Of a stretch of 64,000 bases of DNA, positions 52,172 through 64,000 are shown piece by piece. Source of the DNA: Liolophura sinensis (taxonomy: Eukaryota; Mollusca; Polyplacophora; Chitonida; Chitonidae); NCBI RefSeq assembly GCF_032854445.1, contig NC_088305.1, forward strand, positions 23,297,901 to 23,361,900, written 5' to 3'. The translations under genes and the position numbers were made by a program. The stretch's first letter is position 1, and every line of letters begins with the position of its first letter. The notes beneath the pieces were generated by a model. The model ran no database searches, was not told the DNA's origin, and saw only the letters and a list, made by a program, of their open reading frames with translations.

Positions 52172-52256
52172 ATAAACAACAAAAAATAGGTTTAAAAGAC
52201 GTGTCATTTGATGTCAACTGATCTATGTCAAATGGCACAATCTTTGCATATGATCC

Positions 52257-52262
52257 AATAAA
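52257..52262 (+). promoter_or_regulatory. Poly(A) signal of alpha-tubulin copy 2
   Basis: AATAAA 86 bases after the stop. Another AATAAA overlaps the stop region at about 52170 and is too early to be the main site. Confidence 0.65.
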
Positions 52263-52334
52263 AAATATGAAAACCAAATTTTGCTTTTTTACATCTATTT
52301 TAATAACGTGCCTTTAAAAAACATATGCCAGGTA

Positions 52335-52462
52335 TAAAATTCTTGTTTGGTTGTTGGTTGACCCCATACTCAAGTAGTTTCCACTTATATGAATGTGGAC
52401 ACATTTATGGTTGGAACAAACCGGAGTCCCTGGGGTAAACCACTGAACCATTGCAATATGAA
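52335..52462 (-). mobile_element. Old SINE-A remnant
   Basis: accccatactcaagtag, ttccacttatatgaatg and acaaaccggagtccctgggg follow the order of tail then core. Highly diverged. Confidence 0.6.
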
Positions 52463-52517
52463 TCTAAAAATATCTGTGTCCCATGATGAGTTTAAACCCG
52501 CTCGTCAGTTGTTCTAA

Positions 52518-52781
52518 CGATTGAAAGAGATTTATTATTTATTTGATTGGTGTTTTACGCCGTACTCAAGAAAATTTCATACGACGGCCGTCAGCATTAT
52601 GGTGGGTGAAAACCGGGCAGAGCCCGGGGAAAACCCACGACCATCCGCAGGTTGCTGTCAGACTTTCTCACGTACGGCCGGAGAGGAAGTCAGCACGACC
52701 GATTTGGTCAGAGACTCCTGCGTCATTACGCAGTGCTAGCGCGCTAAGCGACTGAGCCACAGAGGCCCCTCGGTTGAAAGA
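52518..52781 (-). mobile_element. SINE-A copy, nearly full length with an internal deletion
   Basis: The element at 52529-52770 has an 11-bp duplication with one mismatch (cgattgaaaga / cggttgaaaga). The B-box side has lost about 20 bases between 'gaagtcagcacgac' and 'cgatttggtcag'. Confidence 0.9.
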
Positions 52782-52924
52782 AAAGGCTAGCTTTTGTAAT
52801 TATTAGACCACCGTTCACTCCCACACTGAGCAGTGAAATACCAGTAAGTACCTGAGTAGGTGAAATATCACTGACAAGAGAAGCATAACTTACATGTAGC
52901 ATTGTGGGTATTAAGAGGGGTTGT

Positions 52925-53330
52925 TTATTGCCAAATGTTACACTGTTTACTTATGGCACTGCTGTTGTAACAACGCATTTTGTAAAAAAAACGCAATTTG
53001 TAATGATTACTACAACTTCCAGAGTGGCTTTTTGGTAATATATCATTACAAATTGCTCTAACGCATACAACGCAATTTTTAATAACGCAATATATACCAA
53101 ATATAAAGGAATTTATCGTCATTATTTTCATTTATCACATCTGCCAGACTTGGACATCTTTATATGCAATTTTCCACAGTCTTCTTAATATAAGTTATTA
53201 CGGATAAGTTATTTTAAAAAGGAATTCTGGGATTTGCAATTGGTTATAATTTATTACAAAAAGCATTTTTGTAATAATTATTTCAACCTACGTTTTTATT
53301 ACAATTTGCATTGTTACACGGTTCGTGGCG
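52925..53330. repeat. AT-rich region with repeated and inverted attacaaattgc motifs
   Basis: gcaatttgtaatgat and its exact reverse complement lie about 45 bases apart near 52990-53055. Further attacaa/ttgtaat motifs continue to 53310. It is probably an old inverted-repeat element. No ORF is present. Confidence 0.5.
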
Positions 53331-55258
53331 CCAGCAGCTTAAAAATTATGTCCCCGGGAAAATAGAAACCGTTAATTTATTTTATTCACAATTTGCACAC
53401 AACTACTTGGCTTGTTTAGGTTAAAGTTTAGTTGGTTGCACGTGGTAGATTTGGAATGGCCGAAGCGATAATTATATATTATTATTATAATTATCGAGAG
53501 TAACGTATAGACGACAGATTTTCTCACTTCTGACATGCTCATTTTGCACGCTATATTGGCGGAAGCCTAATAGTCTTCCACGGAAGTTAAATCTAGAAAT
53601 GCTCTGATCACGTCCAGCACTTCTTGTGCCATAATGGCTTGAAGAGAAGCATCTTAATCACTTAACAACGACCAGATATCCAATCCACTTCCAGGCTTAG
53701 AACAGCAGCTGGATTCGAACTGCCGATTTGATTTGTTTAGAGCAAGACATATGCATCGGGGGCGATGTCGCAGGCGGGACCATTTGTCCATTTCTTTTAG
53801 CCAGTCGCCTATATTCAGCTGTCTGTAAAATCGATCATTCAGTCAGTGAGACCTAACAACACAAGCTTTACATATGAATATGCTGTAAGTAAATATTCTT
53901 GCAAAGAAAACAAAGTTAGAACCCTTTTTCTCATTCATAATGTTAAACTGCATAAGCTAAGTTTCGACACCAAAAACGCATTGCCTCTGGTGACGTCATA
54001 CTTATTTAAAAAAGACCAGTGGCATGCTGGATATTGAGCGGAGTTCAACATATTTTTGACGGAGAGCGACACCAATTACCTAAACTGCTTTCTGATGTAC
54101 TGCCATTTTTGAAATTGCTTAATGCTTTTATCATAATATAATCTTTATAAATTAATTTTATTTTATCTCTCGTAGCATATGATCTCAAGGCAGTATGGTT
54201 TTAGAGTTGAACCGAGGCAATGAGTTCCTGGTGTCGAAACTAATTTTATGGAGTTTAACATTATGAATTATTTATTTGATTGTTTTGATTGGTATTTTAC
54301 GCCGTACTTATGAATATTTTGACGGCGGTCAGCATTATGGTGGGGGGAAACCGGGCAGAGCCCGGAGGAAACCCACGACCCCTGCAGGTTGCTGACAGAC
54401 CTTCACAAGTACAGTCAGAGAGGAAGCCAGCATGCATTATGGATTAGCAAAGGTATTTTGACTGTATTGCCTTTGTTATAATATAAAGGTCCAACATATA
54501 AATATGTGGAACTTGCGTTGTGACGTGTTACTGACTAAAGTTAATTTTGGTAGGGAGTATGACTGATTTTACAGACAGTTGAATATAGGCGACTGGCTAA
54601 AAATAGACAAAAGCTTGTCGAATTCGGCAAGTGGAATAGAGATATGACAAGCCTATTTTACAAACCGCTTTCAAACAAAGCGATTTGTCAAATGCTACAA
54701 TTATTTGGCATAGCACTTGTTCTGGATTCATTCGACCAATCTTATTCGACAATTTATGCTGTGCGGATTGCAAATATGTAATTAGTTTTTCGCAGTGACA
54801 TGTAGTTTTGAACTACAGTTATCAAAACCGTTCATATGTATCTCATCTACTCAACACGGAGGCTTCGTGCAAGACTACATGAAACTAATTGCTGCAGTTT
54901 ATCGTTCGAACGTACTTAACCTTGGGACGATGAGCAATGAGCAAAACTCGCAATATTGCAAACAGTCCCACAGACACTGGGATGGAACTGTTCGTTATAC
55001 TGCATTGGAAACAGTAATTTAACCAGATATGAGATCATTGCCGCCGGAAGAACAGCTTGAACCACGGAAATGCTATTTCTTAACAGCTTTAATTTAAATT
55101 CTAGATTCTAGAATTTGGACTTTTTCGCTGGGTTTGGACTATATTTCCATAATTTCATGAACAAAGTCTATTCGATTATTTCAGACGCTCGTTACATGAG
55201 ATGGGTACCGGTATCTAAACTAGTTGACTGACAGCCGGTTTTTGCATGTATTTTGTAT
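53331..55258. other. Non-coding stretch in the tubulin 2-3 spacer
   Basis: Holds one SINE-A copy at 54271-54434. No other feature is supported. Confidence 0.45.
54259..54446 (-). mobile_element. SINE-A copy, 5'-truncated
   Basis: The element at 54271-54434 lacks the tRNA head. It has a 12-bp duplication with one mismatch (cattatgaatta / cattatggatta). Confidence 0.88.
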
Positions 55259-55259
55259 G

Positions 55260-55620
55260 CATGTATGCTTGGATATGTATACCTTATAATTTTTCAGTCG
55301 TATGACGAAAAGGAATCGTTAGGTGCGTGTGTACATATACTGACGATGTCTTCCTGTGGCAAGGCGAGTCCATGCCGCCCAAGTGCTGCCGCTAGTGAAG
55401 AATCATGTCGAAGACACTAGACATGACACCTCATCCAGTAACATTATACTGACACCGGACTAACCTGTCCCGTTTCCTGGCTCTAACCTCTCTCTAACCT
55501 CCGAGCGTTAAGTGAGGCAACAACAAGTGCTATATTTAACGTCTTTGGTATGACCCAACCCGGATTTGATCTCTGGTCTGTGGACTTCCAGACTCTAACC
55601 ACTAGGCCACTGGAGCGGTA
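55260..55620 (-). mobile_element. SINE-B copy with a different tRNA-like head
   Basis: On the minus strand the head reads gtggcctagtggttagag (A box) and later agatcaaatccggg (B box). The same core as 13665-14012 follows (gtcagtataatgttactgg, ttcactagcggcagcact), then the 3' end (cgactgaaaaattataag). It is about 350 bp in total. Confidence 0.75.
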
Positions 55621-55699
55621 CTTCTTCCCTTTTTGCTCGGTTTTACTTTGCAATCTGTACAGAGAATCTTCTGTACGTCCGTCTTGAATGGATATGCTT

Positions 55700-57350
55700 A
55701 GATTTCCAAGATAGCCAGTTGACACCGCCGTGCCATACTGTATCTGCATAATTTTGTACAATAACCACTTCAGTTTATGCATGTGGGTCACACTACTGTC
55801 ACTGAGTTTTACATCTTCACAACTTCACATTTAAAAAGGTAAGAGAATTTTAACACAGTTTGATGTGGTCCCCTTACCGGGGAAGATTAAATTATTTACA
55901 TCGTTGACAACGAAGCTCCATTGTTCAAGTCGATTGTAACCACCAACGACTAAAAACAAGAACAAACACACCACTTGTCTCGTTGGTACTTGACGTTGGT
56001 ATAGCGGCCATCAAAGCTGTCGGCTGCCAAATAAAATAAACCGGCGCAAATGGCCATAGTGGTTTCCGAGGATATTTATAACCTTGTGCCTCAACAAAGA
56101 CAGTTTTGAATGTTTCAGATGAAAACTATGAAAGGCGGAAACCACTGTTTTTCACAAACACAGAATCGCACAGATATTACAACCTTACATCTCTGTTGCG
56201 AATGCAGGACAGTTTAGGCCAGTAATCGCCGATGCCGATGTATTGATGTCGAGGATATGAGACGGAGACAGAGGAGGGGCAACATTGGTACATGAATAGA
56301 ATACAAATGATTAAAATAGACGTAAATTTGATTGTTGCTTGACGCCATACTCAAAAACTTTTCATTTATATCATTGTCAGTTTTAAGTACCTAAGTAGGT
56401 CAGTTTTAATGGGTAGAAAAAAAAAACGGAGTGGACGTCGAAAAGTACCAATCGTTGGCATGTTACTGATAAAACTAAGGTTTTCAACGTATCAGGCTGT
56501 ACAAAATGATACATAAGCATCTTCATCGTCAAGCATTTATGCCCCCCACCCAAACATTAAGGGCGTGGGGAAGTTATATAAACGTTGCCTGTATGGAACA
56601 CGAACAGAAAAACACTCAACAATTTAAAAAAAACTATGTTTAGAAACATGTTAAATAGGGCGTTTGTTCAACCCCAACTCCAGACAGGAAACGAGATTCC
56701 GCCGCGATTGCTGTTTTCAATGGTTTAGTACAAGCAGTAATACGTGGATGACGAAACGGCTTATGTGGTCTTAGATGAAGTTCGTTGAATGTCACTTGTC
56801 TCCAGTCAATGTAAGGAGAGCTCGTTAACTGTTTACTACAGCTGATGATTTACTTCACCTGTAAAACTGATCATTGTGGTAATCGAGCAATATTTCGAGA
56901 ACTGCAAATATCTCTAATTAGTCAAAAAATCAGTCAAGAAATATATCAATATTTGCAGACGTACTGTTCCTCTAAGTGCAAGTGGAAAATTAACCCACCG
57001 ACATTTGGCAATTTACTGACGAACATTCCCACATGTAAATTATACGGCATGTTGTGTGGCTGACGCAGTCTATTAATAACCTGATGCATGTCATAAAATA
57101 CATAAAATACAGAATGTCTATTTTTATTTTATTTTATATTCTATTTTACATTCGACTCTTGAGGGAATTATAACCGACTGTTGGCAAATATGGACTTAAA
57201 GCGATACTGCAGTACACTCTTAAAACGCTGCATTTAACAATTAAAAGGCTCTCGAGTGACCACACTTTTAATGTGTGATTGCCACAGATCAATGAACAGA
57301 AACAATTCTTACACAGGTAACACACAAGTGTTTCATTAACTCTCAGATTG
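55700..57350. other. Non-coding stretch upstream of tubulin 3
   Basis: Includes a decayed SINE-A tail on the minus strand at 56325-56400 (tgacgccatactcaaaaact). Nothing else was recognised. Confidence 0.4.
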
Positions 57351-57354
57351 TGGT

Positions 57355-57548
57355 GCAATGACTGAAGAGCCTCTCATCAATGCGGTCGTTGTGAGTTCAA
57401 GTCCTGTTCAAACTGGATTTCCCTTCGGCCGTACGTGGGAACGTCTGTCAGCAGCCTGCGGTCGGGGGTTCCCCTCGGTCTGTTTGCGGTTTCACCCCAC
57501 CATAATACGCCATGAGTACGGCGTAAAACACCAATTAAATAAATAAAT
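57355..57548 (+). mobile_element. SINE-A copy lacking the A-box end
   Basis: Starts within the head (gactgaagagcctctcatca), keeps the B box (gtgagttcaagtcctg), a shortened core and the tail (cggcgtaaaacaccaattaa). Confidence 0.85.
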
Positions 57549-57892
57549 CAAATTCTGGTTACTGCTCCAGCCCTCTGCGTGTTGAACACACCACTCTAGT
57601 TTCAATAATATAGTGTGCCGACGTTAGCCATCTGTTTGTGTTTGTATAGTGTGTTTGTAGTTAATACGCATGTGTTTGTGCCCCTTTCCTGCTTCCGTAG
57701 TGTCGCTGTTTCGCGATCTCCAGTTTCACTGTGAATTATCTATAACGTTGTCATCAGCTGCTTGGCGACCCGGTTGACATGGCAGCGCGACGAGAACGTA
57801 TTTAGGTGCGGGACAGAGGACTGGACGTAACTCAAGCTGTTAAACTCAGGAGAGATATCGTCAAGGTCTGAACTGAGACGCAAACCTTCGCA

Positions 57893-61349
<3,457 letters not shown>

Positions 61350-62150
61350 AAAACGCTGCGCATTTCTGAAAATCCTCCTCAGTGTGTTCACGTATGATGT
61401 GTCGATATGGATGACTTTTTTTCGGTGTGTGCAAATTATTTCTTTTGTTGTGTAGCCTCAGGGACATTACTTAGCTCTGGCTCTTTCAGCAGTTTAGATT
61501 TTGTGCTTTTCATTTCTTTTATATCGCTTTCCCATTTTCAAAATACATGATAATCACTGTTGTGAAACCTTAAGATTACGTCATTTCTATTTAACCCGCG
61601 AGCAGCTGTACATGCGCAATGTACCTGAAATGAACAAATTGTGCTTTTATTTCTGACGTTGCTATTTACATATTAAAAAAATTAATTGTGTGTCATTGTG
61701 ATATGAACAGTTAGTTGCAAGAATCCGTTATCTGGTGTGATGCTATACGCATGTCTGAATCACTATTCACGGGTTTCATCCACATGTTTCACACCTATTA
61801 CTTACACACATTTTTGATTATTGATTATATATTGATTATTATATTATTGATATATATTGATTTGATCGGAATTTTTCACAGTACTTAAGATTATTTCACC
61901 CGTACATGCGTGATAATCGGTTTATTTTGGCTAGGGTACCGGAAACACCGGGATCAGATGTATTGGAAGGTTGTGGGGCGGTGGTGGGTTGGAGGGGGGA
62001 TTTAACAGGACATAGTTAACTCAGTTACATTAAATGATATGTTATGAAATAACGCATCAAATAGCCGCACTAAATCAACATTTCTTGTATATTACTGAAA
62101 AGTGACAGAGCCACAATTGGGCTGCTACAAAATCATGAGATAAGTTAGAA
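61350..62150. other. Downstream flank of tubulin 3
   Basis: No gene. An old SINE-A remnant on the minus strand is suggested at 61865-61965 (cacagtacttaagattattt, ggaaacaccgggatc). Confidence 0.4.
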
Positions 62151-62151
62151 T

Positions 62152-62800
62152 TTGGATTCCGCTCATTTCTCCATCATTCCCCCATCACTTGTCTATCAGT
62201 TCCTCATTATTTCTCCATTTCCTCATCATTTCTCCGTCACTGCCCCATCATTCCCTCATCATTCTCCCCCATTTTCCCATCAGTTCTCCATTATTTCCCA
62301 ATCATTTCTCCATTACTTCCCCATCATTTCTTCATCATTCCCCCATTATTTCCCCAATTTTCCCCTCATCATTTCTTCACCATTGCCCCATCATTTCTCC
62401 GTCATTTCCCCATCTTTCCCCCTATCACTCTCTTATCATTTCTCCACCATTTCCACATCATTTCTCCATTACTTCCATTATTTCCCAATCATTTCTCCAA
62501 CATTTCCCCATCATTTCTCCATCATTTCTCCATTATTTCACTTTCATTTATCCACAATTTCCCTTATCACTTCCACCATCATTCCCTCATCATTTCTCTG
62601 CCATTTTCCCATTATTTCCCAATCATTTCTCCATCATATCCCCATCATTTCTCCATTATGACCCAATCATTTCCCCATTATTATCACTCTGTCATCATTT
62701 CTCTACTATTTTCGCCACTTTTCCCCATTATGTCCCAATCATTTCTCCATTACTTCCCCATCACTTCTCCATTATTTCCCCCATCATTTCTCCATCATTT
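62152..62800. repeat. Pyrimidine-rich minisatellite
   Basis: About 35 short units of the type 'ttccccatcatttctccatt', with variable length (about 15-23 bp). Three long plus-strand frames of Ser/His/Phe/Pro-rich peptide are repeat artefacts. Confidence 0.92.
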
Positions 62801-62982
62801 CCCCACAGCACACGCCATTTCAGTACATGCCATCCCCAAGGAGGCCATACAGGTACAGGTATTACAGCCGTCAGTAGATGGTGTGGATTCCCCGTCAGCA
62901 AACCAGTGACCGTTGTAATGACAACCATTCTGGTCCTCATCGTCTGTTTCATCGTTTGCTGAAAATTGATTGATCTCATTAC

Positions 62983-63013
<31 letters not shown>

Positions 63014-63724
63014 CGACTAAAAAATTGTTAAGCACGACGTTAATCCCGAAGCATTCACTCGTTCATTCGAGCAGTCTTTGAAGGAATAAAAATTCTACAG
63101 GTATACAGGCTTACTAATCGAGAACGTATCTTTTTAGTATTTTCGCTACAAACCACTTTCCAATGTAACTAAAGTGATTAAGCCGTTACTTGTTTCATTT
63201 ATTTAATGATCAAGTGTTTATTTACCTACTAGATTGTTGTTTACCGCAGTATACTCCAAAATTTGTCGTTTACACGGAAACTGGAGTGAACTATCAGCCT
63301 TCAGGCATCTGACAAATCGTCTGATTTAACGCTGATTATGCCGGATGAGCAGCGTCTTAGAAATAGTTACATACAACAGAACAGGTGGACTGGTGAATTT
63401 ACATGTGCCTGGGGTCGATTGAGAAAAAAGGCATATGTTTCTGTGCCTTGCGGTACAGATGCTCTTCGTCAGAGTTTTAAGTCGTAACAAGAACATAACT
63501 GGGAACTACTAGTATATCGAAATCTACTTGGTAGGAGCTAACAGAGGCGCGGGTTATATACCCACCAGGAGGCAGACACGCCCTCTTGGTACAGGCCATC
63601 CCGTAGGGAGCAGCACACGTACACGTGTTACAGCCGTCTGTGGAGAGCGTGGATTCTCCGTCAGCGTACCAGTGACCATCATAATCACATCCTCTTGCGT
63701 CTTCATCGTCGCCTTCATGGTTCC
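62795..63724 (-). CDS. 3' end of a gene with repeated pacifastin/VWC-like cysteine modules
   Basis: Two exons on the minus strand: 63566-63724 (phase 1 in and out) and 62795-62958 (phase 1 in, stop TGA at 62795-62797). Each has an acidic linker (GDDEDARG, TDDEDQNG) and one module. Exon one carries CDYDGHWYADGES...TDGCNTCTC...GMACTKRAC; exon two carries CHYNGHWFADGES...TDGCNTCTC...GMACTEMAC. The CNTCTC...ACT...C spacing resembles pacifastin-type protease-inhibitor modules; CxYxGxWYxxGE also fits von Willebrand factor C domains. Secretion and a binding or inhibitor role are inferred. Symmetric phase-1 exons allow module duplication. Upstream exons must lie beyond the right edge of the window. 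The last codons (AVGK, stop) merge with the minisatellite at 62152-62800. Confidence 0.7.
62975..63062 (+). mobile_element. SINE-B 3'-end fragment
   Basis: After a (GATT)n run, 'gacgactaaaaaattgttaa' and 'gacgttaatcccgaagcatt' match the SINE-B 3' end at 13965-14012. It lies in the intron of the cysteine-module gene. Confidence 0.7.
63063..63565. other. Intron of the cysteine-module gene
   Basis: Non-coding. A very diverged SINE-A-like tail may be present near 63225-63290 (ccgcagtatactccaaaatt). Confidence 0.4.
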
Positions 63725-64000
63725 CTGAAATGACAGATTCATTGGTTAATTCATTGATAAATAAATGAATGAATGGGTTTATTGACTAAACAGTTCAATG
63801 GATGATTGCTTTTTTTGTTCTTTGGCTCACTGATTTATCACCAGGTTAATAGGTTTATAAACGAATCACCAAATTAAGACACAACTGTTCTAGTGACACC
63901 ATAATTTTGAAATAAGCTACTGTTTCAGCTACATTTACTTATTTCAGCTGCATTTACTTAAATGATACTGGCAAGTGTTAATGAAGCCGGAAACGTGAGT

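Noticed and set aside
62152-62962. Long plus-strand open frames of 83-257 codons
   Set aside because: They are translations of the pyrimidine-rich minisatellite (Ser/His/Phe/Pro repeats), present in several frames at once, and run antisense over the cysteine-module exon.

Overview
This is a eukaryotic, spliced, AT-rich window from an invertebrate animal. The tRNA-derived SINE families, the exon layout of the genes and the abundance of minisatellites suggest a lophotrochozoan, most likely a mollusc or a close relative such as a brachiopod. That placement rests on recalled family resemblance, not on a search. I see no bacterial-type operons, CRISPR arrays, rRNA genes or true tRNA genes. No retrovirus-like or LTR element was recognised.

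Layout: (1) 1.8-8.8 kb, plus strand: a five-coding-exon L-amino-acid-oxidase-type flavoprotein. Its introns 3 and 4 are almost entirely two different minisatellites, and the intron 3 array carries copies of the exon 3 splice donor. A Tc1/mariner HTH remnant and two SINEs lie in introns 1 and 2. (2) 9-14.9 kb: mainly non-coding, with an inverted repeat, a LINE-like fragment and a second SINE family. (3) 14.9-22.1 kb, minus strand: a small secreted cysteine-rich protein gene with two possible last exons of matching splice phase and matching Cys spacing. (4) 22.7-24.4 kb: minisatellite, duplicated TA-tract block and an inverted repeat. (5) 24.6-26.5 kb, minus strand: a Crypton-type tyrosine-recombinase element whose original stop was displaced by a SINE insertion. 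(6) 26.8-29.7 kb: SINEs and SINE-derived minisatellites. (7) 32.1-34.0 kb, minus strand: an ankyrin-repeat plus SOCS-box (ASB-type) gene with a large fold-back repeat on each side. (8) 41.7-61.3 kb, plus strand: three complete alpha-tubulin genes in tandem, each with an ATG-only first exon and a second intron inside codon 76. (9) 62.8-63.7 kb, minus strand: the 3' end of a gene built from repeated pacifastin/VWC-like cysteine modules, whose last exon ends inside a minisatellite.

The genes do not form one pathway. The tubulins are a true tandem family with very similar third exons and unrelated introns. The most noteworthy features are structural: tandem repeats grown from a splice junction, SINE insertions that alter an ORF, a SINE inserted together with an inverted copy of itself, a possible SINE 3' transduction, and alternative terminal exons in a secreted protein gene. 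Coordinates of exons come from reading GT/AG sites and phase by eye; no transcript data were available.
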